Positions 53,441 through 62,693 of a DNA stretch of 64,000 bases are shown here, one piece after another. The position numbers and the translations under genes are program-made. The notes below the pieces were generated by a model. The model saw nothing but the letters and a program-made list of their open reading frames with translations. It did no database searches and was not told the origin of the DNA. Numbering within the stretch: the stretch's first letter is position 1; each line of letters begins with the position of its first letter. This DNA is from JAISST01 sp050434145. GTDB lineage: Bacteria > Fusobacteriota > Fusobacteriia > Fusobacteriales > Fusobacteriaceae. The stretch is from assembly GCF_050434145.1 (NCBI RefSeq), contig NZ_JBNPVX010000002.1:70654-134653 (forward strand), read 5' to 3'.

Positions 53441-54952
53441 TTATATTTTTCTCTTCTTTGCTTTCTCTCTTTTTTCTTTTATATTTTTATACCATTGAGT
53501 CTGTGTAGTAAACATTACAACTATCAGCAAAAATAGAATCAATGATATTGGACTTGTAAAAATACTTCCTACTAATCCACTAATAGATTTTTTCAATAAT
53601 ACTCCACGACGATAATTTTCTTCCAAAAGTTTGGTCAAAATAATCCCCAATACACAAGGCGCCACTGGATAGTCAAATCTTTTCAGAAAATAACCAAGTA
53701 GTCCAAATCCTAGCATCCAATATACATCAAATAAACTATTATTAATTGCATAAGAACCTACTACTGACAATATAATAATAATTGGCAACAGTATTCCTTT
53801 AGGAATTTCAACTATTTTAGTAAAAATTTTAACTCCTGTAAGTCCGAATATTAGCAAGAAAATTGTTGCAAACGCCAAGCAACTCACTATTAGATAAAAC
53901 AAATCTGGAGTTGTTCTCATCAAATTGGGACCTGGCTTTAAACCATGAATTGTCAACGCTCCTATCATTACAGCCGTAACTGCATCTCCTGGTATTCCCA
54001 ATGTTAACATAGGAATAAATGCCCCACCAATAGCAGCATTATTAGCTGATTCTGGCGCAACAAGACCTTCTATAGCTCCCTCTCCAAATGGAACTTCTGG
54101 ATTCTTCACTGTTCTTTTAGCTTGATCATAAGTTAATAACGCCGCAATATCACCACCAGCACCTGGAAGTGCACCTACTATTACCCCCACTATAGATGAT
54201 CGAATAGTTAAAGGAACATATTTTTTTACTGTATCAAAAGATGGAATAATCTTGTCTATTTTTTGCTTAATTGGTTCTATATCTTTGGTAGTAATCTGAA
54301 TCAAGGCTTCTGAAACACCAAATAATCCTATCATAGCAGTAACATAATCTACCCCAGGTAATAAATAGGTTATTCCATAAGTAAACCGTGGTTTTGCAGT
54401 CATAGAATCCATACCTATAGTACCTAATAATACACCTATTGCAGCTGCTATTAAACCTCTAAAAATAGATTTACTCCCCAAACTTCCAACCATCATCATC
54501 CCCATTATTCCAAGGAGCAAATAATCTACAGAAGAAAATTTTAGAGCCAATTTAGATACTGCAGGAGCAAAACATACTAATGCAATAATTCCAATAAACG
54601 TTCCAATTACAGATTGTGTAGTAGCTATTCCCATCGCCTTTCCAGCCTCACCTTTTTGAGCCATCGGATAACCATCTAATGCTGTCGCAACTGCTGCTGG
54701 GGCCCCTGGAATATTTAGTAGTATTGCTGAACGTGAGCCACCATAGACAGCACCTACATAAATACCAATCATTAGAGCTATCGCACTATGTGTATCCCAA
54801 CCAAAGGTGAAAGACACCAATAGTGATACTGCCATTGTCGCTGATAATCCTGGGATCGCACCTATATATACCCCTGCAAAACATCCAACAGCTATATATA
54901 AAATCAACATTGGATTATATACAGGAATCATCATATAATTAAATATATCCAT
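53441..54952 (-). CDS. tctA: Tripartite tricarboxylate transporter large permease, TctA
   Basis: 503 residues with about 11-12 membrane segments. GAIPGLSATMAVSLLVSFTFGW (about 30), GSRSAILLNIPGAPAAVATALDGYPMAQKGEAGKA (about 72) and GALPGAGGDIAALLTYDQAKR (about 257) are family signatures. It transports a carboxylate handed over by TctC. I chose ATG 54952, five bases after AGGAGG; the GTG one codon earlier is less well spaced. It lies nine bases after tctB. Confidence 0.94.
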   Translation of the reverse strand: MDIFNYMMIPVYNPMLILYIAVGCFAGVYIGAIPGLSATMAVSLLVSFTFGWDTHSAIALMIGIYVGAVYGGSRSAILLNIPGAPAAVATALDGYPMAQKGEAGKAMGIATTQSVIGTFIGIIALVCFAPAVSKLALKFSSVDYLLLGIMGMMMVGSLGSKSIFRGLIAAAIGVLLGTIGMDSMTAKPRFTYGITYLLPGVDYVTAMIGLFGVSEALIQITTKDIEPIKQKIDKIIPSFDTVKKYVPLTIRSSIVGVIVGALPGAGGDIAALLTYDQAKRTVKNPEVPFGEGAIEGLVAPESANNAAIGGAFIPMLTLGIPGDAVTAVMIGALTIHGLKPGPNLMRTTPDLFYLIVSCLAFATIFLLIFGLTGVKIFTKIVEIPKGILLPIIIILSVVGSYAINNSLFDVYWMLGFGLLGYFLKRFDYPVAPCVLGIILTKLLEENYRRGVLLKKSISGLVGSIFTSPISLILFLLIVVMFTTQTQWYKNIKEKREKAKKRKI

Positions 54953-54961
54953 CACTACCTC

Positions 54962-55474
54962 CTATGGTAATACCACTTTAAATATATGCGTGAATATAAT
55001 CAAGATGAAAACCATGCTTAAAGCTGTCCATATTATATTTTTCAAATAATTTTTCCTCATTAAATAACACATGCTAAACCATAAAAATATTGGAGTTGCT
55101 ATGAAAAATCCAATATTTACATATAACCCTATACAATACAACACCATTAATATCATTATTATCAATACATCCAGAGGAAAAATATATGATAAAGTTGTTC
55201 CAATCATTTTTTTTCTATTCATTTTTTCAGTTTCTGTTTTTTTCTTTCTATCACTAATAATCACTGCTAAAGAAAATATAATTATCACTGCACTCACAAA
55301 TAGAGGAACAGCTCCATAAGATGATGGCTTCGGATCATTCCTATATAAATTGATTGATCCATAGAAGAAATATAATCCAAATAATAGCAGAAATACTGCA
55401 AACCCTTTCTCGCCTGGTTTAAATTTATCTTCTTTCTCAATTACTTGTTCTGGCTTAATGTTTTTCTCTACCAT
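54962..55474 (-). CDS. tctB: Tripartite tricarboxylate transporter small permease, TctB
   Basis: 170 residues with four membrane segments and a hydrophilic N-terminus of about 25 residues. The YFFYGSINLYRNDPKPSSYGAVPLFVSAVIIIFSL segment is TctB-like. Sequence conservation in this family is low, so its place between tctC and tctA is the main support. I chose ATG 55474 with GGGAGGG upstream; an in-frame ATG 90 bases earlier has no ribosome site. Confidence 0.85.
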   Translation of the reverse strand: MVEKNIKPEQVIEKEDKFKPGEKGFAVFLLLFGLYFFYGSINLYRNDPKPSSYGAVPLFVSAVIIIFSLAVIISDRKKKTETEKMNRKKMIGTTLSYIFPLDVLIIMILMVLYCIGLYVNIGFFIATPIFLWFSMCYLMRKNYLKNIIWTALSMVFILIIFTHIFKVVLP

Positions 55475-55579
55475 GAACCCTCCCTGATAAAGCGAGAACT
55501 TATTTATCTCAATAAGTTCTCTACTAATATATTCTAAAACTATTTTTAATATTTTCAAAATCAAAGTTCTGAGAAGATA

Positions 55580-56569
55580 TTATTTTAAGCCTAATTCTTC
55601 TGGACTTTTGTCAATAGCACCACTTTTATACAATGCCTCTACTGTGTTCACTTGCCATGAAGTTAAGTAATTTCTTGCCTCTTCTCCAGTTAATCCTAAA
55701 GGATTTATGTTAAAACCTTGCAATACTTTTTGATAGCTTTCTTCTTTAAAAGCTTTTTCAAAAGCTTTAGAAAGAGTTTCTATAACAGCTGGATCAGTTC
55801 CTTTTTTTACAAACACCCCATAAAATGGTCCCCAAGGAAGATATTTATCAAAATCAGGATATTCTGCTGTTATCAATGGAACTTCTTCCATTCCAGAAAT
55901 AGATTGATTTGTAAACATGCAAAGGAATTTCAAATCACCAGATTTATATTCTTCGGCACCAGATGCTATTATAGAAAAATCACATTCTCCACCTAATACG
56001 GCAGTCTTAGCAGCTGCATTGCCATCATAAGGTATTTGTGCAAATTCTGCTCCTGTTACAGCAGTTATGAACGCTCCTACTTCCCATGGTAGTCCACCTG
56101 CACCTGTAGTTGACATTGTCACTGTCCCAGGATTTTTTTTAGCTGCTTCTATTATTTCTTTAAAAGATTTATATGGAGAATTTTTTGATACTCCTACCCC
56201 GGCCCATTGATTTCCTACTATGAAAACTGGTTCAAAATCTTTATAAGTTAAGTTAATAATCTTTAATGCTGTATATAATTGAGGATTTTCTGCTCCCATC
56301 AACAATGTATATCCATCTGCTGGTTTACTATTCACATGTTGAGTTGCGATAGAACCTGTCCCTCCTGTTTTATTTTCGATTACTATGCTTTTACCTAATT
56401 CTTTTTCTGCTAAAATAGCCAATGGACGTATTACAGAATCCAATTCCCCACCTGCACTCCATTGAACAATCCCACTTACATTTTTAGTTGGATAGCTCGC
56501 CTTAGAAACTTCTGATTTACCAAGTAGGACCATACATGCCGCAAAGATAAACATTGTTACTTTTTTCAT
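55580..56569 (-). CDS. tctC: Tripartite tricarboxylate transporter solute-binding protein, TctC
   Basis: 329 residues with a signal peptide (KKVTMFIFAACMVLLGKSEVSKA). The mature protein shows VQWSAGGELDSVIRPLAILAEKELGKSIVIENKTGGTGSIATQHV and ADGYTLLMG, the Bug/TctC signature that contacts a ligand carboxylate. It captures a carboxylic acid for TctAB. First gene of tctC-tctB-tctA-aroQ; AGGAGG precedes ATG 56569. Confidence 0.92.
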   Translation of the reverse strand: MKKVTMFIFAACMVLLGKSEVSKASYPTKNVSGIVQWSAGGELDSVIRPLAILAEKELGKSIVIENKTGGTGSIATQHVNSKPADGYTLLMGAENPQLYTALKIINLTYKDFEPVFIVGNQWAGVGVSKNSPYKSFKEIIEAAKKNPGTVTMSTTGAGGLPWEVGAFITAVTGAEFAQIPYDGNAAAKTAVLGGECDFSIIASGAEEYKSGDLKFLCMFTNQSISGMEEVPLITAEYPDFDKYLPWGPFYGVFVKKGTDPAVIETLSKAFEKAFKEESYQKVLQGFNINPLGLTGEEARNYLTSWQVNTVEALYKSGAIDKSPEELGLK

Positions 56570-56997
56570 GAAAATACCTCCTAATTTTTAAATCATGACC
56601 ATATTTTATATTAATCATTCTTTTATAGTACAAATATATCATTATCAGCTCAATTTATCCAATATTTATATTAAATTACAGTGATAGTCAAATTTTATTA
56701 ATCCCCTTTTTTCCTCTTTATGCTAATTTTTTAATAATTAAAAAAATTATAAAGCGGAAATATTATTTCTTTTTTTCATTAAAGTTAATTTGTTTCCCAT
56801 TTTTGTGCACTTCTCTCGCAAATAGTTAAATTTTATTAAAAAGAAACTTAATTTATCCTCTGATAATTCCCAACAAAATATATTATTAAATTTAATTTTT
56901 GTATTAAAAAAAACAATTTATTCCTGTTCTCTGTTTAAAATAAAATTTAACTATCATTTCCGATAAAATCTTTCTATCATCATTTAAAAATAAATAA

Positions 56998-57026
56998 AAG
57001 GGCAACTACAATGAATAGTCGCCCTA
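56998..57026 (-). terminator. Hairpin with T-rich tail in the tctC/lipid-operon gap
   Basis: On the minus strand the stem AGGGCGACTA / TAGTTGCCCT (one A-C mismatch) is followed by TTTATTTATTTTT. It could terminate a short minus-strand transcript. A second hairpin, AACTGA / TCAGTT, lies just upstream (about 57040-57058). The rest of 56570-56997 is AT-rich and shows nothing I can assign. Confidence 0.5.
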
Positions 57027-57191
57027 AATCTATAATTATTAACTGACGGAAATCAGTTATTATCTATAATTGTTTTTATCTCTCAAAAAGTCTATTGCTG
57101 TTTCAATTTTATCAAAAACCCTTATTTATACCAATTTTTATTTTCTTATTATTTAGACTTGTTTCCATCAAATTTTGTTTATAATAGTTTT

Positions 57192-57272
57192 AAAAAAAAG
57201 AAAACACCTCTCGCAGAAATAAGAGGTGTTTTCCCAACCTAAATTTTAGGTTTATCTTATGAAAAAGAATCC
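57192..57272 (-). ncRNA. Candidate small RNA of about 80 nt
   Basis: A complete minus-strand transcription unit without a sizeable reading frame. The promoter at 57279-57307 predicts a start near 57272. The RNA would hold a palindromic hairpin (AACCTAAAATTTAGGTT) and then a strong terminator, an 11-12-pair stem AAAACACCTCT / AGAGGTGTTTT followed by eight T. I recognise no known RNA family. It points away from the lipid operon, toward tctC. Confidence 0.6.
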
Positions 57273-57278
57273 ATTACC

Positions 57279-57307
57279 ATCATATCATCATTACAATCAT
57301 TAGTCAA
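57279..57307 (-). promoter_or_regulatory. Sigma-70 promoter of the candidate small RNA
   Basis: On the minus strand TTGACT, a 17-base spacer and TATGAT form one of the best promoters in the window. It lies in a gap with no coding gene downstream before the terminator. Confidence 0.75.
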
Positions 57308-57463
57308 TACTAAAATATGCATTATTTTGTTCTTTTTATATTATTTTTTCTTTAAAATTTATATTAAAAAAATGTTTTTTTTCTCTCACAAATATGTTAG
57401 AGAAATTTATATAAAAATATGATATAATATCTGAACAATATAATTTTAAATTTAGGTGATATT

Positions 57464-57610
57464 ATGAATTTCTATGTACAATTAATAATAAAAATATTAG
57501 AAAGAAGTTCTTCTGCACAAGATAGTCCTATTCTAAAAAAATTAAAAGCTGGATATAATCTTGATTCCCAAGAAAAAGAAGAATTAGAAAGAATAATTGA
57601 TAATTTGTAA
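57464..57610 (+). CDS. Small hypothetical protein (48 aa) heading the lipid operon
   Basis: An open frame of 48 codons starts at ATG 57464 with AGGTGAT at a good distance and ends 11 bases before the acyl-ACP-synthetase start. It begins MNFYVQLIIKILERSSSAQD and continues as a charged helix-rich peptide ending EELERIIDNL. No membrane segment or motif is evident and I do not recognise it. A TATAAT-like box lies at 57423-57428. Its ribosome site and tight linkage to the next gene argue that it is real. Confidence 0.6.
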   Translation: MNFYVQLIIKILERSSSAQDSPILKKLKAGYNLDSQEKEELERIIDNL

Positions 57611-57621
57611 TTGGAGGATTT

Positions 57622-60147
57622 ATGGACTTTATTTTTGACAGAAATAAGACAGCCATTATTTATAAAGAAAGAGAATACTCTTACAAAGAGCTCCTTTTAT
57701 CTCTGAAATATTTTTCAACTCTTTCTAACTCGACACCTCAAGAAAGAATTGTTGTTTTTATGGAAAATAGGCCTGAAATGTTTTTTTCTATTTTTTCTAT
57801 TTGGGAAAATAAAAGCGTTAGTATTGTAGTAGATGCTGCTGCTTCTCCAGAACAATTGCTTTATATACTGAATGATTCTACCCCTACACATATTTTTCTA
57901 TCAAATGAAACAAATGAATCTTTTAATAATGCAATTAAAAATTACCCAGAAAGGATAAAAGTCTACAATGTTGACGAAATTACCATTCCAAAAGATTTTT
58001 CTCCTGAGAATATGATTTTAAAAATTGAAAATAGAAATGATGTTGCTGTGCTATTATATACCTCTGGTACTACTGGAAATCCTAAAGGTGTAATGCTTAC
58101 ATATAACAACTTGTTATCCAACTCAGATGCAGTAAAAGAAGTTAATATTGTAAATGAAACTGATCGTTTCTTAGCTCTTTTGCCATTTCATCATGTGTTA
58201 CCTCTTAATATTACTTTGATTCTCCCAATATATTTTGGGACATTTGTAGTAATTTTAGATACTCTCAATTCAGATAACTTAAAGAAAGCTCTTAAAGACC
58301 ATAAGATAACGATTATTGTTGGAGTTCCTCGAGTTTTTGAATTATTGCACAAAGGAATTATGAATAAAATAAATCAAAGTTTTATAGCTAGAAAATTATT
58401 TAATACTTGCCGAAAAATTAATTCTTTTACATTAAATAAAGTGATTTTTAGTTCTATCAAGAAACAATTGGGCGGAGCTCTAAAAATATGTGTTTCTGGT
58501 GGTGCAAGATTAGATCCAGAAATCGCTAGAGATTTAAGAACTTTAGGTTTACCATTTATAGAAGGATATGGCCTTACAGAGACATCACCTTTAATTTCAT
58601 TCAACAGACCTGATAACGTTCTTATAGGATCAGTAGGTGAACCTATTCCTCATGTAACTGCTATGGTAGCAGAAGACCATGAATTATTGGTAAAAGGTCC
58701 AAATGTAATGAAAGGGTATTATAATAAACCAGAAGAAACTGCAAAAGTAATTGATACTGATGGCTGGTTTCATACTGGAGATCTAGTCACCTTTGAGAAT
58801 AATTTTATCACCATCATTGGTAGGAAAAAAGAAATGATTGTTTTATCCAATGGTAAAAATATTAACCCTATTGATATTGAGAATGAAATTTTAAGAGGAA
58901 GTGACCTAATTAAGGAAGTTGCTGTTACAGACAATAATGATCATTTGATTGCAGTAGTATACCCTGATTTTGATATGATAAAACACAAAAAAATTACTAA
59001 TATTAAAGAAACTCTTAAATGGCAAATAATTGATAAGTATAATATTACTGCTCCAAAATACAGAAAAATATTAGAAATAAAATTGGTAAAAGATGAACTC
59101 CCTAAAACTAGATTAGGTAAAATAAGGCGGTTTATGCTCAAAGAATTTATTGCAGAGCATTCTTTGACTGGTGAAAATGATGAAGAAACTTCAATCAAAG
59201 AAAAAACTAAAAAAGCTATAGTTATTCCAGAAGAAGTTAATTATGAATATGATATTTTAAAAAACTATATAGAAAATAACTATAAAGTAGAGGTTTTCCC
59301 TGACTCCCATCTAGAACTTGATTTAGAATTAGACTCTCTTGATATGATGGAAATTATTGCGTTTGTAGACAACAGTTTTGGTGTTCAGATAAAAGAAGAT
59401 GAATTTGTAAATATTAAAAATGTTCTTGATTTAGCAACGTTTATTCATGCTAATGGAGGCAAATTTAATGAAAAAGATGTGGATATGAACATTATCTTAA
59501 ATGAAGAAATAGACAGTCCTCTCCCTGGTTATCCTTATATTGGAAAATTCCTTTTGTTATTATTTTATCCTATTTTTTCTATTTATTTTAGAGTAAAAAA
59601 ATTAGATAGGAATAAAATTCCTAGTGAATCAGGGTTATATATTGGAAACCATCAAAGCTTTTTGGATGCAATATTCCTTGCTATGGCTATGCCATTAAAA
59701 AAATTAGATAACACTTATTTTTTAGCAGTTAATGTACATTTTAACACAAAATTTAGATTGTTTCTTGCAAAACATAGTAATATAATTATCATTGATATAA
59801 ATAAAAATCTTAAACATTCATTGCAAATGTCTGCAAAAGTTCTTAAATCTAATAAAAATCTCGTAATTTTTCCCGAAGGTGCCAGAACCCGTGACGGTGA
59901 ATTTTTAGAATTTAAGAAAACATTTGCTATCTTGTCACATGACCTAAATGTCCCTATTATTCCATTTGGGCTTAAAGGCGCTTTTGAAGCTATGCCATTT
60001 GGGGTAAATGTTCCTCGACCAAAACAAGTTATTGTAAAATTCTTTGATAAAATAGAACCTCAAGGATATACTATAGAAGAATTAGTAGAGCTGACTAAAA
60101 ATACTATCAAAAAATGGTATGATATCGGAAGAAATATACAAGATTAA
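57622..60147 (+). CDS. Acyl-activating enzyme / acyl carrier / acyltransferase fusion (Aas-like)
   Basis: 841 residues in three parts. An N-terminal AMP-forming acyl ligase (about 1-530) has LLYTSGTTGNPKGVM (about 143), FIEGYGLTETSP and WFHTGDL. An acyl carrier domain (about 545-620) has the phosphopantetheine serine in LELDSLDMMEI. A C-terminal PlsC-type acyltransferase has NHQSFLDA (His677, Asp682) and IFPEGARTRDGE (from about 749). It would activate a fatty acid, hold it on its own carrier domain and pass it to a lysolipid or other acceptor. E. coli Aas lacks the internal carrier. GGAGG precedes ATG 57622. Confidence 0.9.
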   Translation: MDFIFDRNKTAIIYKEREYSYKELLLSLKYFSTLSNSTPQERIVVFMENRPEMFFSIFSIWENKSVSIVVDAAASPEQLLYILNDSTPTHIFLSNETNESFNNAIKNYPERIKVYNVDEITIPKDFSPENMILKIENRNDVAVLLYTSGTTGNPKGVMLTYNNLLSNSDAVKEVNIVNETDRFLALLPFHHVLPLNITLILPIYFGTFVVILDTLNSDNLKKALKDHKITIIVGVPRVFELLHKGIMNKINQSFIARKLFNTCRKINSFTLNKVIFSSIKKQLGGALKICVSGGARLDPEIARDLRTLGLPFIEGYGLTETSPLISFNRPDNVLIGSVGEPIPHVTAMVAEDHELLVKGPNVMKGYYNKPEETAKVIDTDGWFHTGDLVTFENNFITIIGRKKEMIVLSNGKNINPIDIENEILRGSDLIKEVAVTDNNDHLIAVVYPDFDMIKHKKITNIKETLKWQIIDKYNITAPKYRKILEIKLVKDELPKTRLGKIRRFMLKEFIAEHSLTGENDEETSIKEKTKKAIVIPEEVNYEYDILKNYIENNYKVEVFPDSHLELDLELDSLDMMEIIAFVDNSFGVQIKEDEFVNIKNVLDLATFIHANGGKFNEKDVDMNIILNEEIDSPLPGYPYIGKFLLLLFYPIFSIYFRVKKLDRNKIPSESGLYIGNHQSFLDAIFLAMAMPLKKLDNTYFLAVNVHFNTKFRLFLAKHSNIIIIDINKNLKHSLQMSAKVLKSNKNLVIFPEGARTRDGEFLEFKKTFAILSHDLNVPIIPFGLKGAFEAMPFGVNVPRPKQVIVKFFDKIEPQGYTIEELVELTKNTIKKWYDIGRNIQD

Positions 60148-60194
60148 ATTTTATAAAACTAGTTATTAAAGCCCAATAATAGCAGGAGAATGCC

Positions 60195-61580
60195 ATGCAA
60201 AATGAAAAAACATATAAATTTATCTCTTCCACAGAAAGTTTTTGTCCAGAATGCCAAAAATTAGTTCATAGTAAGTTTATTGAAGAGGATAATAAAGTTT
60301 ATCTATTGAAATATTGCAATATTCATGGAATAACTAGAGTCCTTTATGAAGAAGATGCACTTTATCATAAAAGGAAAGATATCTATGATAAAAATAGCTC
60401 GATTTCTAAGATAGAGACTACAATAGATAGAGGCTGCCCATATGACTGTGGATTATGTCCTACACATGACCAGCATACATGCATTGCTCTCATTGAAATT
60501 ACAGAAAAATGTAATTTGAATTGTAATGTATGTTATGCTAATAGTGGCGAAGGGCAACATTTGTCTCTTAATAAAATAAAGAAAATGATAGATTTCTATC
60601 AAGAAGCAGAGTATAATAAAGCTGAAATTTTACAAATATCTGGTGGTGAACCAACTCTGCATCCTAATATCATAGAAATTATTGCATATGCTAAAACTGC
60701 AGGGATTCCTTTTGTAATGCTCAATACCAATGGAATAAAGTTAGCAGAAAATGGAGCATTTTTAGAAGAATTATCTCAATTTAATCAACAAGGATTTGAA
60801 ATTTATCTTCAATTCGATGGTTTAGATAATTTCATTTATCAAAAACTACGTGGAAAAAATCTTTTAGAGACAAAATTGAAAGCAATTGATAACTTGATAA
60901 AATATGATATCCCAATTACATTGGTTACTACTGTTGCCCAAGGTATTAATGATGAAAAACTAGGTGAAATTTTAACCTTTGCAATGGATAAAAACTGTAT
61001 AAGGGGCATCAACTTCCAACCTGTAGGGCACTTTGGACGGCTTAATTCATATAATCCAGATGATTTTATCACTACCAGTGGAATCCTTAAACGAATAGAA
61101 TCTCAGACAAATAATTTGATACAAATGGATGACTTTATTCCTCTTCCATGTAATGTAGAGAAAATAGCGATTAGCTATCTGATGAAGCATGATGGTAGTT
61201 TTTCTCCTATTTTTAGAGGCAGAAATTTAGAACATTACACTTCTAGTATTGAAAATACTTTTTTATTTACTGCAGAAAATGTATTAAAACATGCAAAGGA
61301 AAATATAAAAGTAAATAATCTCTTCACTTGTGGTTGCAATTGTATAGATTTTTTCAATAATATTAAATCTTTTTTACCAAAAGGGTTCTTATTAAAATCT
61401 CAAAAAGAAAAGAAAAAATATTTAGACTCATCTACTTTTAGAATCAGTATTAATACTTTTGTTGACATGTACAATTTTGATCTCAAGTCTATGCAAAAAG
61501 AATGTGTTCATGTAATAACTCCTGAATTAAAGCGAATTCCATTTTCAGCATATAATATGATTCATCGAAAAAAGTGGTGA
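60195..61580 (+). CDS. Radical SAM enzyme of the MJ0619/Tes (tetraether or membrane-spanning lipid synthase) superfamily
   Basis: 461 residues, cytosolic or membrane-associated. An N-terminal rubredoxin-like site has Cys17, Cys20, Cys41 and His44. A Cys cluster follows, GCPYDCGLCPTHDQHTC (Cys81, 85, 88, 96). The radical SAM motif is CNLNCNVC (Cys106, 110, 113), with ISGGEPTLHP about 40 residues later. A C-terminal CGCNC (379-383) and Cys437 may hold another cluster. This layout is that of COG1964/MJ0619, whose members join lipid tails by C-C bonds in archaeal tetraethers and in bacterial membrane-spanning lipids. Neighbours are lipid enzymes, supporting such a role. The exact reaction is inferred. 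Confidence 0.82.
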   Translation: MQNEKTYKFISSTESFCPECQKLVHSKFIEEDNKVYLLKYCNIHGITRVLYEEDALYHKRKDIYDKNSSISKIETTIDRGCPYDCGLCPTHDQHTCIALIEITEKCNLNCNVCYANSGEGQHLSLNKIKKMIDFYQEAEYNKAEILQISGGEPTLHPNIIEIIAYAKTAGIPFVMLNTNGIKLAENGAFLEELSQFNQQGFEIYLQFDGLDNFIYQKLRGKNLLETKLKAIDNLIKYDIPITLVTTVAQGINDEKLGEILTFAMDKNCIRGINFQPVGHFGRLNSYNPDDFITTSGILKRIESQTNNLIQMDDFIPLPCNVEKIAISYLMKHDGSFSPIFRGRNLEHYTSSIENTFLFTAENVLKHAKENIKVNNLFTCGCNCIDFFNNIKSFLPKGFLLKSQKEKKKYLDSSTFRISINTFVDMYNFDLKSMQKECVHVITPELKRIPFSAYNMIHRKKW

Positions 61581-61584
61581 TTTT

Positions 61585-62229
61585 ATGTTTTTAAAGAAAA
61601 TAATTGAAAAAAATATTTATAATAATCAAAACTTGCTTTATATGATTCTACCAATTATCGTTACTCTTGCTGTACTAGGAGTAATTGTTGCAATTATTAT
61701 TGATTTTTCAAAATATAATAACAAAAACAATGCCATTTATAAAAAACGAACTTTAGTTTCAACTTTCACCATGTCACTATTTTTTATTCTATATTATTTT
61801 TTGATTAAACTAAGAATAGGATCTTTTTTTGTAGAAAACAATGTTTTAAATCTTTTTCTTCTAATTTTCGGAACTACTTTTGTTATTATGGGTTCTTATA
61901 TAAATATAAAATCCCGAGTTATATTGAACAGTAATTGGTCTGATCATATCAAAATTTATAGTGACCAAAAACTTGTTACTACAGGAGCTTTTAGGTATAT
62001 TCGCCATCCTTTATATGCATCTTTATTTCTCATGTTCTATGGCGGATCAATTATATATACTAATTGGACCAGTTTTATTGCTACAACAATAATTTTTGTC
62101 CCAATGATGAATTATAGAGCAGCACAAGAAGAATATTATTTAGAAAAAAAATTTGATAACTATAAAGAATATAAAAAATTTGCAGGTAGGTTTTTGCCTA
62201 AAACATTGGAAGGATATAAAGGAGGTTAA
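61585..62229 (+). CDS. ICMT/PEMT-like membrane methyltransferase
   Basis: 214 residues with four or five membrane segments. The C-terminal half has TTGAFRYIRHPLYASLFLMFYGG (about 133-155) and RAAQEEYYLEKKFDNYKEYKKFAGRFLP, the signature of isoprenylcysteine carboxyl methyltransferase and phospholipid N-methyltransferase-like enzymes. It would transfer a methyl group from SAM to a lipid or lipid-linked group at the membrane. It starts four bases after the radical SAM gene with a weak GGTGAT site. Substrate unknown. Confidence 0.8.
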   Translation: MFLKKIIEKNIYNNQNLLYMILPIIVTLAVLGVIVAIIIDFSKYNNKNNAIYKKRTLVSTFTMSLFFILYYFLIKLRIGSFFVENNVLNLFLLIFGTTFVIMGSYINIKSRVILNSNWSDHIKIYSDQKLVTTGAFRYIRHPLYASLFLMFYGGSIIYTNWTSFIATTIIFVPMMNYRAAQEEYYLEKKFDNYKEYKKFAGRFLPKTLEGYKGG

Positions 62230-62231
62230 AT

Positions 62232-62693
62232 ATGTGTAGTTTTAAACCTGTAGCTGTTTCAAAAGGTGGTTTTACATTTTGTAGATATACAATTTGTATT
62301 CTTGTGTGGGCTTCACTTTTTTTTAAGAATAAGTGGATATTAATCATTGTTTTTGGTCTTATGATTTTATCTTATATTCTTAAAATACAAAAGTCTCCTT
62401 TGGTATTTCTGTATGCCAATACAATTGATAAAATCAAGAATTCTGGGACAGATATCTTAGATGAAAAAGGAATGAGATTTGCACATGCTATTGGTGCAAT
62501 CATGAGTGGACTTGGAATAATTATTTGGACATTTGCTAGCTGGAAAATTACATTCATTTATTTAGTCTTTTTAGCTACAATGAAAACCTCTGCTGCTATT
62601 GGAAGGTGCTCTGCATTAAAACTTTATACATGCATTCATAATGATAATTGCTGCAATCTTGGAAAATTCTTGAGGAGAAATGTTAATGATTGA
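62232..62693 (+). CDS. DUF4395-like cysteine-rich membrane protein
   Basis: 153 residues with four hydrophobic segments. The C-terminal half (DEKGMRFAHAIGAIMSGLGIIIWTF ... TSAAIGRCSALKLYTCIHNDNCC) resembles DUF4395, with a terminal cluster of cysteines that could bind metal or act in redox. Its function is unknown. Spaced two bases after the methyltransferase, with AGGAGG near, and its stop overlaps the next gene start. Confidence 0.6.
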   Translation: MCSFKPVAVSKGGFTFCRYTICILVWASLFFKNKWILIIVFGLMILSYILKIQKSPLVFLYANTIDKIKNSGTDILDEKGMRFAHAIGAIMSGLGIIIWTFASWKITFIYLVFLATMKTSAAIGRCSALKLYTCIHNDNCCNLGKFLRRNVND

